Assembly (NCBI RefSeq): GCF_018343535.1
Contig: NZ_JAGYPF010000001.1
Location: forward strand, 62,001 to 126,000
DNA length: 64,000 nt
From: Neobacillus rhizophilus
GTDB taxonomy: Bacteria > Bacillota > Bacilli > Bacillales > Cytobacillaceae
Reading direction: 5' to 3'
Numbering within the stretch: position 1 is the first letter of the stretch; the number at the start of each line of letters is the position of its first letter. A program made the position numbers and the translations under genes. Positions 16,843-24,641 of the stretch are shown piece after piece. The notes beneath the pieces were generated by a model, which searched no databases, was not told where the DNA came from, and worked only from the letters and a program-made list of their open reading frames with translations.

Positions 16843-16873
16843 TAGTATGATTTGGTGCAGAAGATTTTATGCA
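16843..16873 (-). promoter_or_regulatory. Sigma-G promoter of the ger operon
   Basis: On the minus strand TGCATA (16873-16868) and CATACTA (16849-16843) are 18 bases apart, matching the forespore sigma-G consensus (-35 gHATR, -10 CATNHTA) as seen at ssp genes. It lies about 60 bases upstream of gerA, the expected place for a forespore-expressed receptor. Confidence 0.85.
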
Positions 16874-16929
16874 AACTGGACAAGGGAAGGATGTTTAAGA
16901 GTGATTAAAAGGTGTTATCTAAATTATAA

Positions 16930-16959
16930 TTGACAGAATATTCATAGAAGTACTATTAT
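16930..16959 (+). promoter_or_regulatory. Sigma-A promoter of the TetR/crotonase operon
   Basis: TTGACA (16930-16935) and TATTAT (16954-16959) are 18 bases apart, about 45 bases upstream of the TetR start. The TetR protein's operator probably overlaps it, but no clear palindrome was identified. Confidence 0.6.
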
Positions 16960-17002
16960 TTATATTGCACGTTCATTATAAATAAAAAAAGGGGGTGCCA
17001 TT

Positions 17003-17605
17003 GTGCCAAAAGTAGGAATGGAAGACATCAGGAAAGAGCAAGTGATTGAGGCAGCCAAAAATTGTATTATTTCAAAAGGGCTTTCAAATTTGTCCATGAA
17101 AGATATAGCCGAGGAAGCCGGTATCAGCACGGGGATTATTTATCATTATTATAAAAGCAAGGAAGATCTGCTTATGCAGGTTCTCAAGGTTTCATTTCGC
17201 CGGTCCCATGAAAAGGTAATGGAAACAGTTGAACCGCTGCAAAATCCGGAAGATAAATTGATGAAGCATTTGGAAAATATTAATGTGGTTTCAAAAGAAA
17301 ATCCTGAATACATGGCTGTATTTTTAAATTATTTGGGTGAGGCAAATCATAATCCGCAAATCCGTGAAATTATTAATAAGTTTTTTAGAAACTTGGTAGA
17401 GTATACCAGGAACTACTTGGGTGATGTATCTAAAGAGGGAACTCAGCTTAAAAACTTACCTGTCATGATTATCGCAATGGGTATCGGCTTGGGAACGATG
17501 TGGTCAATGAATAATCAGTTATATGACATGGACGAGATGGAACTAAATTTTAAAGATTTAATTTCTAGTTATCTAAACGCACGTAAAGGAGGCAGTCAAG
17601 AATGA
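17003..17605 (+). CDS. TetR/AcrR family transcriptional regulator
   Basis: A 200-residue one-component repressor. The N-terminal helix-turn-helix is clear: RKEQVIEAAKNCI, LSMKDIAEEAGISTGIIYHYY and KSKEDLL (residues 10-55). The ligand-binding C-terminal half is not diagnostic. GTG 17003 follows GGGGGTG. The last codons overlap the crotonase start as ATGA, so it is the first gene of an operon with a crotonase and, after 65 bases, an acyl-CoA ligase. By analogy with FadR-type TetR regulators of Bacillus it may respond to an acyl-CoA and control this operon. Confidence 0.9.
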   Translation: MPKVGMEDIRKEQVIEAAKNCIISKGLSNLSMKDIAEEAGISTGIIYHYYKSKEDLLMQVLKVSFRRSHEKVMETVEPLQNPEDKLMKHLENINVVSKENPEYMAVFLNYLGEANHNPQIREIINKFFRNLVEYTRNYLGDVSKEGTQLKNLPVMIIAMGIGLGTMWSMNNQLYDMDEMELNFKDLISSYLNARKGGSQE

Positions 17606-18384
17606 ATGTGATTTTGGAGAAAAAGGGGAAAGTCTGTACGATTACCATTAACCGACCTGAAGTGAGAAATGCTGTTGATCGGAGGACCGCTAAGGAGCTG
17701 GCGGATGCATTTCGAGAATTTGAAAATGACGATACATTAAGGGTTGCTGTTCTGCATGGAGCAGGCGGAACTTTTTGTGCAGGGGCCGATTTGAATGCGC
17801 TTTCTAAAGATGAAGGTAATGAAATGAACCTTGACATGTTAAAGGATGGTCCAATGGGGCCAAGCAGAATGCACTTATCAAAACCGGTAATTGCGGCAGT
17901 ATCAGGTTACGCGGTTGCTGGCGGTATAGAGCTAGCCATTTGGTGTGATCTGAGGGTGATGGAACGAGATGCTGTCATGGGTGTGTTTTGCCGGAGATTT
18001 GGAGTTCCGCTTGTGGATGGCGGAACGCAAAGGCTCCCAAGGTTAATCGGTATGAGCCGAGCATTGGACTTGATTTTAACAGGCCGGCCTGTGCACGCAG
18101 AAGAGGCGCTGATGATTGGTTTAGCAAACCGTGTTGTTGAACCAGGGACAGCGAGGGAAGAGGCTGAAAAACTTGCTGCAGAAATTGCTGAATTTCCGCA
18201 AACTTGCATGATTAGTGATCGGGAAGCAGTCTACCGGGGTTTTGATCTTGACTTTGATAAGGCCATGCAGCTGGAGTTCTTGTTAGGGGTAAATGTCGTT
18301 AATAGTGGAGAAACGAGAGAAGGTGCTACCCGTTTTTCTAAAGGACAGGGCAGACACGGGGAATTCGGACGTAACTTGCAGTAG
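17602..18384 (+). CDS. Crotonase-fold (enoyl-CoA hydratase/isomerase family) protein
   Basis: A 260-residue crotonase. The CoA/oxyanion-hole elements GTFCAGADLNAL (about residues 56-67) and GYAVAGGIELAIWCDLR (about 100-116) are intact, and GGTQRLPRLIG follows. Aligned to rat enoyl-CoA hydratase, the two catalytic glutamates (144 and 164) appear as Cys and Asp (in VFCRRFGVPL and SRALDL). A standard hydratase is therefore unlikely, and another crotonase reaction (isomerase, hydrolase, decarboxylase) is possible. That alignment was done by eye. Translationally coupled to the TetR gene. Confidence 0.8.
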   Translation: MNVILEKKGKVCTITINRPEVRNAVDRRTAKELADAFREFENDDTLRVAVLHGAGGTFCAGADLNALSKDEGNEMNLDMLKDGPMGPSRMHLSKPVIAAVSGYAVAGGIELAIWCDLRVMERDAVMGVFCRRFGVPLVDGGTQRLPRLIGMSRALDLILTGRPVHAEEALMIGLANRVVEPGTAREEAEKLAAEIAEFPQTCMISDREAVYRGFDLDFDKAMQLEFLLGVNVVNSGETREGATRFSKGQGRHGEFGRNLQ

Positions 18385-18449
18385 TCGGTTAAAGAAGCTT
18401 AATAGTCTTTGTCTGTCATAAATATTATTTAAACGGGGAGGAATCGTTA

Positions 18450-20003
18450 GTGAATGCAGCTGAATTAATCAAAAGAGGTGCCGTGTTTTTCCCAAATCAT
18501 ACAGGGGTTATCTTTGAAGGAAAAAAATTAACATTTGATCAAGTCTATCGGAATAGTAATCGCTTAGCCAATGCATTGTTGAGTCTTGGTCTCAAAAAGG
18601 GGGACCGGGTGGCATTTTTGCTGGCAAATTCCCTTCAAAGTGTTGAAATTGACTTTGCACTTCTCCTTACTGGGATTATCAGGGTCCCACTGAATACAAG
18701 ATTATCAGAGAATGAACATATTCATATGATTAAGGAGACCGGTGCCAGTGCGCTCTTATATACAGATGAATTTAGTGAACGAGCCGAACAAATAAAAATT
18801 CATTGTGAAAATCTCCGTTATTTCTGCCAAATGAATGGTTCCACAAGAGAACCATGGATGATTAATATGGCGGAGTTTGTTAAGGGTGTATCTGAAGAGG
18901 AACCGTCAGTGAAAGTACATGAATCCGATATTGCCACTATTCAATATACTTCAGGAACAACTGGTACACTTAAAGCTGCCGTTCATACTCAAGAAATTTG
19001 GACAGCTATTAGCAATAATATCTTATCATCATTAGATATCCACGAAGGAGATACAATGCTTCACGCGGCGCCATTGACCCATGCGTCAGGAACGTTGGTG
19101 CTCCCGCATTGGGTATCAGGTGCAGCAAATTCCATCCTGTCAGGCTTCAATCCCGAACAGTATCTTCAAACCATACACCATGAAAAACCTACCACATTGA
19201 ATTTAGTTCCAACTATGATTGTCATGCTATTGTCCCAGCCTAATGTCGAACTGTATTCCTTTGAATCCGTTAGAAATATTATATATGGTGCGTCACCGAT
19301 GCCTCGAGAAGCATTACGGCGCGGACTCACCCTATGGGGCCCGAAATTTGTTCAATACTACGGCCAAACGGAGGCACCGCTCATTCTTTCCATTTTAAAC
19401 AAAGAGGACCATACCGTCGGTGGAGAGGAAGGCGAGGAAAGATTACTGTCCTGTGGCCGTCCCGTTCCGACTGCATCTATTAAAATAGTTGATGAATTCG
19501 GTGAGGAGCTCCAAGCTGGGGAAATTGGCGAGATTGCTGTAAAATCCAGTCAAGCTATGCTCGGTTATTGGAATGAACTTGTATTAACAGAAGAAACGAT
19601 AAAAGATGGCTGGGTACATACCCGGGATATGGGATACCTCGATAAAAAAGGTTATTTATTCTTGGTTGATCGTAAATCAGATATGATCATTTCAGGAGGT
19701 TTTAACGTGTATCCGCGGGAAGTGGAAGAAATCCTCTATCAGCATCCAGCGGTGATGGAAGCCGCTGTAGTTGGTGTTCCGGATGAAAAATGGGTAGAAA
19801 CAGTGAAGGCATTTGTCGTTCTCAAAGACGGCCAAACTGTAACTGAAGAAGAACTCATCCAATTTTGTAAAGAAAAGTTAGCTTCTTATAAAAAGCCTTC
19901 CTCTGTTGAATTTATTGAATCCTTGCCAAAAAGTCCGGTGGGAAAGGTTGTCCGACGGCTTTTGAGGGACCCGCACTGGGAAGGAAAAGAAAGGAAAATC
20001 TAG
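18450..20003 (+). CDS. AMP-binding acyl-CoA ligase
   Basis: A 517-residue class I adenylate-forming enzyme. The motifs are YTSGTTGTLKAAV (P-loop, about residue 170), YYGQTEAP (about 306), HTRDMGYLDKKGYLFLVDRK (hinge, about 391-410), GFNVYPREVEEIL and the C-terminal lysine SPVGKVVRRLL. The P-loop is unusual: the common PKG after SGTTG is LKA here, keeping the lysine but losing Pro and Gly. GTG 18450 follows GGGGAGG. Third gene of the TetR-crotonase operon, so it probably activates the acid whose CoA ester the crotonase handles. Substrate unknown. Confidence 0.85.
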   Translation: MNAAELIKRGAVFFPNHTGVIFEGKKLTFDQVYRNSNRLANALLSLGLKKGDRVAFLLANSLQSVEIDFALLLTGIIRVPLNTRLSENEHIHMIKETGASALLYTDEFSERAEQIKIHCENLRYFCQMNGSTREPWMINMAEFVKGVSEEEPSVKVHESDIATIQYTSGTTGTLKAAVHTQEIWTAISNNILSSLDIHEGDTMLHAAPLTHASGTLVLPHWVSGAANSILSGFNPEQYLQTIHHEKPTTLNLVPTMIVMLLSQPNVELYSFESVRNIIYGASPMPREALRRGLTLWGPKFVQYYGQTEAPLILSILNKEDHTVGGEEGEERLLSCGRPVPTASIKIVDEFGEELQAGEIGEIAVKSSQAMLGYWNELVLTEETIKDGWVHTRDMGYLDKKGYLFLVDRKSDMIISGGFNVYPREVEEILYQHPAVMEAAVVGVPDEKWVETVKAFVVLKDGQTVTEEELIQFCKEKLASYKKPSSVEFIESLPKSPVGKVVRRLLRDPHWEGKERKI

Positions 20004-20030
20004 TCATTCGGAAATAAAAGATAGCTGAGT

Positions 20031-20070
20031 AACCCACCCTTTTTGTCTATCAGGGTGGGTTTTGTTTTTT
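20031..20070 (+). terminator. Terminator of the TetR-crotonase-ligase operon
   Basis: AACCCACCCT (20031-20040) pairs with AGGGTGGGTT (20052-20061), then TTGTTTTTT. The following stretch to 20362 is AT-rich. It holds only a small hairpin (ACACC...GGTGT near 20307-20325), and I found no T-box or other riboswitch in it. Confidence 0.9.
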
Positions 20071-20362
20071 AAAGTTAAGTCTGATGGAACTGTTTATATT
20101 ATTATACAATTCGCTAAAAAAAGAGATTATGATATTATTAATTTGATAACATTCGGGACAGAGAATAAATTTGATGGATTTGAAATATTTTTAACTTATG
20201 GGAATCTTTCAAATATTCAATACGTAACTTCATGAAAATAATACTATTGTGAGATATCAAAATATTCATTATAATATTATTTGTTAGATATAACAGCTTG
20301 AAAGACACCTATTTCATCCTGGTGTGGAAAGTAGTAAGTAAATAGACAAAGGGGGAGTTTAT

Positions 20363-21601
20363 TTGAGAAATCTATTGAAAAAGTGGAATCAAGTAAGTCT
20401 AGTAAAACAAATCATTGTTGGTTTGATTTTTGGTATTATCCTTGCTTTAACGGTTCCAGCAGTAGCAAAGCCGTTAGTCATTTTAGGTTCATTATTTGTA
20501 GGAGCTTTAAAAGGAATTGCACCTGTATTGGTACTGTTCCTAGTTATGTCGGCCATCGCCCAGCATAAGAGCGGTCAACAAACTAATATGAAATCCATTC
20601 TCGTTCTTTATCTCTTAGGAACTTTTCTAGCAGGATTGGTCGCCGTTATTGTAAGTTTTATTTTCCCAGTAGGTTTGACTCTTGCGAAGGGCGCCGAGGA
20701 TATGACAGCTCCCGGCGGTGTTGTTGAGGTACTCAAATCCTTACTTCTGAATGTTGTCGATAACCCTGTCAAAGCCATCTTTAATGCCAACTATATCGGA
20801 ATCCTAGCTTGGGCAGTCGTTCTTGGCATTGCGTTGAAAAATGCTCCTGATACAACAAAAACAATGATTTCTAATTTTTCGGATGCTGTTTCCAAAATGG
20901 TCACCTGGGTCATCAAGTTGGCACCGCTAGGAATCATGGGTCTTGTTATCGATTCGATTACGACAAATGGTATTGATTCTTTGCTTGGTTATGGAAAATT
21001 GCTAGTCGTTTTACTTGGCTGTATGATTTTTGTGGCGCTTGTCGTCAATCCGCTAATTGTTTTCGTTGCTACACGTCAAAACCCGTTCCCACTTGTATTC
21101 ATGTGTCTTAAGGAAAGCGGCATTACAGCCTTCTTTACACGTAGCTCTGCTGCCAATATTCCGGTAAATATGAAATTATGTGAAAAACTAGGTTTGGATA
21201 AGGATACTTATTCTGTCTCCATTCCGTTAGGCGCAACTATCAATATGGCCGGTGCTGCTGTTACTATTTCAGTTCTTACACTAGGAGCCGTTCATACCCT
21301 TGGTATTCAAGTAGATATCCCTACTGCTATCATTCTTAGTGTTTTATCAGCCGTATGTGCTTGCGGTGCTTCAGGGGTTGCGGGTGGTTCCTTATTGTTA
21401 ATTCCGTTGGCTGCCAGCCTATTTGGAATCCCGAATGATGTGGCAATGCAAATAGTAGGTGTGGGATTTATCATCGGTGTTTTACAGGATTCTTGCGAAA
21501 CAGCATTGAACTCTTCAACAGACGTATTGTTCACGGCTGCTGCTGAACACCGCAAGAACCGTTTAGAAGGAAAGAAATCTTTCATCCGTAAATCTGCATA
21601 A
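20363..21601 (+). CDS. sstT: Serine/threonine:sodium symporter SstT
   Basis: A 412-residue dicarboxylate/amino acid:cation symporter (DAACS family). It opens with the SstT-type sequence [20 protein letters not shown] and carries the HP1 serine-rich loop [15 protein letters not shown] (about residue 255), NMAGAAVTI (about 295) and the HP2-like stretch [20 protein letters not shown] (about 335). It imports Ser and Thr with Na+. TTG 20363 follows GGGGGAG. It is monocistronic with its own terminator. Confidence 0.9.
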   Translation: MRNLLKKWNQVSLVKQIIVGLIFGIILALTVPAVAKPLVILGSLFVGALKGIAPVLVLFLVMSAIAQHKSGQQTNMKSILVLYLLGTFLAGLVAVIVSFIFPVGLTLAKGAEDMTAPGGVVEVLKSLLLNVVDNPVKAIFNANYIGILAWAVVLGIALKNAPDTTKTMISNFSDAVSKMVTWVIKLAPLGIMGLVIDSITTNGIDSLLGYGKLLVVLLGCMIFVALVVNPLIVFVATRQNPFPLVFMCLKESGITAFFTRSSAANIPVNMKLCEKLGLDKDTYSVSIPLGATINMAGAAVTISVLTLGAVHTLGIQVDIPTAIILSVLSAVCACGASGVAGGSLLLIPLAASLFGIPNDVAMQIVGVGFIIGVLQDSCETALNSSTDVLFTAAAEHRKNRLEGKKSFIRKSA

Positions 21602-21610
21602 GGAAGAAGG

Positions 21611-21647
21611 CTCTCTATCTGTGATGGATAGAGGGTTTTTATTTTTT
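21611..21647 (+). terminator. Terminator after sstT
   Basis: CTCTATC (21613-21619) pairs with GATAGAG (21627-21633), followed by GGTTTTTATTTTTT. Confidence 0.85.
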
Positions 21648-21722
21648 AAAATTTAGTTGGTGATTTTAGACCAATATATTTATAATGGAGTTTATATGAC
21701 TTTAAAGATTTTGGAGGCCTTT

Positions 21723-22199
21723 ATGCTGACTTTTGATGAAAAACTGTCTGTAATCGAATCATTTCCTGAACTTGAGAGGGTAAATGTTTCCCTAGGACGA
21801 GTAAATTTCCAATTTAACGAAAGTGTTTATGAAAAGAAAAATGTGGTGTACCATCTTCATCCAAATGGGAATGGATTCGTATATGCCGGCCGATTATCCC
21901 AATATCATACCGATGCAAAAGGGATGGTTAATATTCGAGACTACTCGGAGGAAGAGTTAAAGAAACTGATTAGAGAATCCATTAATAGCTTGTCTGCTGT
22001 TGAAAAGCCGATCGAAGAAGAAGCGATTGTTGGGGATAACGAAGAGGAACGATGGGTCAATGAGGAAAATCAAGTTCTGTTATTAGTGAACGAGGATGAA
22101 ATCTGGAATATTTATTTCGGACTCAATCTCGAAGAAACTTTCGCTACACGGGAAGAGGCAGAAATATTTTTAGTTGAAGAAGGATTTAGAAGAAGATAG
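21723..22199 (+). CDS. Uncharacterised 158-residue acidic protein
   Basis: ATG 21723 is chosen for the TTGGAGG five bases upstream; ATG 21696 is a possible alternative. The protein begins MLTFDEKLSVIESFPELERV. Its middle is very acidic (EKPIEEEAIVGDNEEERW), and the C-terminus (ATREEAEIFLVEEGFRRR) looks like a short folded module. No signal peptide, membrane segment or known domain was recognised. Likely cytoplasmic. Confidence 0.6.
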   Translation: MLTFDEKLSVIESFPELERVNVSLGRVNFQFNESVYEKKNVVYHLHPNGNGFVYAGRLSQYHTDAKGMVNIRDYSEEELKKLIRESINSLSAVEKPIEEEAIVGDNEEERWVNEENQVLLLVNEDEIWNIYFGLNLEETFATREEAEIFLVEEGFRRR

Positions 22200-22209
22200 T
22201 TTTTCTATA

Positions 22210-22258
22210 AAAAAAGCGCCGGTTACTCTCATTTACGAAGGAGTACCGGCATTTTTTA
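22210..22258. terminator. Bidirectional terminator between convergent genes
   Basis: GCCGG-TACTC (22219-22229) pairs with GAGTA-CCGGC (22242-22251), with ATTTTTT on the right and AAAAAA on the left. Confidence 0.85.
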
Positions 22259-22262
22259 TCTT

Positions 22263-23459
22263 TTAACTAATTTTTTTCAATGGTTCTCGAAAAACATATT
22301 GATTTCTTCCTGCGCCAATACCTGCCACAGTTAACATGACGTTTATAATTGCTAAAACGAATAACGGAATTGTCCATGAATGGGTTTGGTCGAAAAGATA
22401 ACCAATCAAACTAGGACCAATCGCTGCCAGCAGATACCCAATTGATTGGGACATACCAGATAAATTCGCTGCTTGCTTGGCATCGGTTGTTCTTAGACCG
22501 ATAAAGGTAAGGGCCAAACTAAAGCTGGCACTCTGGGCAACTCCTATACAAATAACGGCTGCTATTAATAATATGGTATTACCAATATAGATCAGTCCAA
22601 ATAGGCCAACTAGGTGAAGGATTCCTAAAAAGAGAACGATTCCTTTTTGATGTCGAAAACGTTCGGCTATGACCGGTGTCATAAACGTGGCCGGAAGCCC
22701 CGCTAATTGCATGATAGAAAGGATCCAGCCTGCTAAAGTCAAGCTCATCCCATGGCTTTCTAAAATGGCCGGCAGCCAGGCGATTGTACAGTAAAACAAA
22801 AATGATTGTAGTCCTATAAAAAAGGTAACCTGCCAAGCCAATGCGGAAGACCATAGGCCTTTATTTCCGGAAGGAATGTTCTCGACCGGTTTCCGGACAC
22901 TGGTTTCACGAAGCTGCGGAAACCAAATAATCATAGCAATCACTGCTATTACAGCCCAGGAGGCTAATGCGGCTTTCCAACCTAAGGACATGCCTTGAGC
23001 TAGCGGCACAATGATTCCTGATCCAAGCGCGGCAAAGGTGCTAAGTGCTGTCGTATAGGTACTTGTCATGATTCCGACCTTATCCGGGAATTTAAGCTTT
23101 ACTAAACTAGGCAGGAGGACATTCCCGACAGCGATGCCAACCCCAATCAGAAGGGTGCCGAGAAAAACGGTTGGGATGTAACCAAGTGACCGTATGATAA
23201 TTCCGATAAATAAGATAAAAAGGCCGAAAAATATAGTTCGCTCATTGCCATAGGTGCGGCTGATTCTTGGTGCAAGCACGGAAATGATCGCAAATGATAG
23301 TAATGGCAGAGTGGTAATAAATCCGGCTGTTCCGTTTGAAATGCCTAAGTCTGTACGGATAAATCCGATGAGGGGGCCCACAGATGTGAGGGCAGGCCGT
23401 AAATTAAACGCTACAAAAATAATCCCAATGACGAGAAGGGTTCTATTCATTTTTTTCAT
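22263..23459 (-). CDS. MFS transporter, CynX/NimT family
   Basis: A 398-residue major facilitator with about 12 helices. The N-terminal signature LVIGIIFVAFNLRPALTSVGPL is characteristic of the CynX/NimT (YycB-like) branch, whose members export cyanate, 2-nitroimidazole or similar small compounds. ATG 23459 follows GGAGG at 6 bases. No regulator is linked. The substrate is not predictable. Confidence 0.85.
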   Translation of the reverse strand: MKKMNRTLLVIGIIFVAFNLRPALTSVGPLIGFIRTDLGISNGTAGFITTLPLLSFAIISVLAPRISRTYGNERTIFFGLFILFIGIIIRSLGYIPTVFLGTLLIGVGIAVGNVLLPSLVKLKFPDKVGIMTSTYTTALSTFAALGSGIIVPLAQGMSLGWKAALASWAVIAVIAMIIWFPQLRETSVRKPVENIPSGNKGLWSSALAWQVTFFIGLQSFLFYCTIAWLPAILESHGMSLTLAGWILSIMQLAGLPATFMTPVIAERFRHQKGIVLFLGILHLVGLFGLIYIGNTILLIAAVICIGVAQSASFSLALTFIGLRTTDAKQAANLSGMSQSIGYLLAAIGPSLIGYLFDQTHSWTIPLFVLAIINVMLTVAGIGAGRNQYVFREPLKKIS

Positions 23460-23470
23460 TCTGTTCCTCC

Positions 23471-23659
23471 ATGTTGAAAAGAAAAAATCTTCCTTTTATT
23501 CATAACCATTATAATATCATTTTATCGGGGGAGAATGCATTTTTTTCAGACTCTGTACCAACAATCGGTGAAAAGGCATTTTATTATTTGGTCGTAATAG
23601 GGGTACCACTTTCTATCCCGCTTATTCATTTTGTTTATCGATTTAAGAAAAAGGTTTAG
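23471..23659 (+). CDS. Possible small single-helix membrane protein
   Basis: An open frame of 62 codons ends in a convincing membrane segment with a basic tail (YYLVVIGVPLSIPLIHF then VYRFKKKV). A terminator follows immediately, and a TATAAT lies at 23510. The frame's only ATG (23471) has no ribosome binding site. The visible one (GGGGGAG near 23527) points to ATG 23535 in another frame with only 20 codons. Either translation starts at an unusual codon or this is a gene remnant. Confidence 0.3.
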   Translation: MLKRKNLPFIHNHYNIILSGENAFFSDSVPTIGEKAFYYLVVIGVPLSIPLIHFVYRFKKKV

Positions 23660-23681
23660 CTGAGGCTAAATCTTTTTTTAT
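23653..23681 (+). terminator. Rho-independent terminator
   Basis: GGTTTAGC pairs with GCTAAATC over a TGAG loop, then TTTTTTTA. It marks the end of a transcript covering the possible small membrane protein. Confidence 0.75.
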
Positions 23682-23880
23682 TAAATAAATCATAATAATA
23701 TTATGTTAACTTTGTGTATTTTTCGAAAATTTCCCCAACCCTCACCGATGTAAACACATTCATAATAGTTAAAGGATTTTGCCCTTCTGCCAATTGAACA
23801 ATTAATAGGTTATGATATAAAATTAAGTTAATAGTTAAAAATTATAGGAATGTTTGAGACAGCTGCATGGGGGAACAGAT

Positions 23881-24381
23881 ATGGTTGTTGTTAAATCGGT
23901 AAAAATAGATGGAGAGAGTATCCATATATTTAATAGTGCCATCTATATTTTTGAATCAAGTTCTGGATTCAGTTTGCAATTGGATCTCATTGTGAGTGAA
24001 GTGACGGTGAAAAAATACAGAAAGTTTGAAAACCTGATAATGGAAATAGAATTAGAGGATGGCCGTATTCTTAATTCCATTATGCATGCGAAAATCCTGC
24101 CAGGAGGGTTACCGCAGCTAAATTTATTTTGTGAACTTGACGATCTAAATGAATATGAGGATTTCGAAAAAATCAACGAAAATGATTCGTGGTTTCCTAA
24201 TATTGAAGAGGGCATTACATTAGAAGAAATAAGAAAAGTGGAAATGCCCGATGAGGAAGTCAGTTTAAAATTAAAACTGCCCATAAACCAGGTCGAATGG
24301 TTAAAAGCCCAAAAAAAGAGCGTATTGATTAAAATGTTTAATGAAGTAATTAATGATATTATGAAAAAACAAAACCTATAA
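23881..24381 (+). CDS. Uncharacterised 166-residue protein
   Basis: ATG 23881 follows GGGGGAAC; an upstream in-frame start at 23854 lacks a ribosome site. The N-terminal half is beta-rich (VVVKSVKIDGESIHIF and LQLDLIVSEVTVKKY), followed by an acidic middle. The C-terminal helix ends KKSVLIKMFNEVINDIMKKQ. No known domain is recognised. Probably cytoplasmic, with its own terminator. Confidence 0.6.
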   Translation: MVVVKSVKIDGESIHIFNSAIYIFESSSGFSLQLDLIVSEVTVKKYRKFENLIMEIELEDGRILNSIMHAKILPGGLPQLNLFCELDDLNEYEDFEKINENDSWFPNIEEGITLEEIRKVEMPDEEVSLKLKLPINQVEWLKAQKKSVLIKMFNEVINDIMKKQNL

Positions 24382-24400
24382 GAAATAGAACATACTGTTA

Positions 24401-24436
24401 AAACCAACATTCAGGGGAAGAATGTCGGTTTTTTTA
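24401..24436 (+). terminator. Terminator before the glnA region
   Basis: AACCAACATTC pairs with GAATGTCGGTT (one mismatch), followed by TTTTTT. Confidence 0.75.
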
Positions 24437-24518
24437 GTTTATTATACATAATTATGTATATTTATGAATATAAAATCTCTTATTATCTGATGGTAACCTG
24501 TTATTCATTATCATAATA

Positions 24519-24532
24519 TGAAAACGCTTTCC
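24519..24532 (+). promoter_or_regulatory. cre (CcpA) site upstream of the glutamine synthetase gene
   Basis: TGAAAACGCTTTCC matches the cre consensus TGWAANCGNTNWCA at 13 of 14 positions. Its centre is about 84 bases upstream of the predicted transcription start, a position from which CcpA more often activates than represses in Bacillus. Confidence 0.65.
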
Positions 24533-24574
24533 GAGAAACTAGCATAAATATTCAAAAAAATATGCAAAAAGGAC

Positions 24575-24603
24575 TTGTCTAATGATTTACTTTTAAATAT
24601 AAT
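24575..24603 (+). promoter_or_regulatory. Sigma-A promoter of the glutamine synthetase gene
   Basis: TTGTCT (24575-24580) and TATAAT (24598-24603) are 17 bases apart. Confidence 0.75.
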
Positions 24604-24619
24604 GTAAGAAAATATAACA
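24603..24619 (+). promoter_or_regulatory. GlnR/TnrA box
   Basis: TGTAAGAAAATATAACA fits TGTNANAWWWTNTNACA at every fixed position. It begins at the last base of the -10 element, so binding would block initiation, as expected for repression of glnA under nitrogen excess (GlnR) or limitation (TnrA). Confidence 0.85.
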
Positions 24620-24641
24620 TGAATTTGAGAGGTAATGTGAC

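Noticed and set aside
20071..20362. T-box or other leader RNA ahead of sstT
   Set aside because: No T-box sequence (AGGGTGGNACCGCG) and no antiterminator were found. Only a small ACACC/GGTGT hairpin is present.
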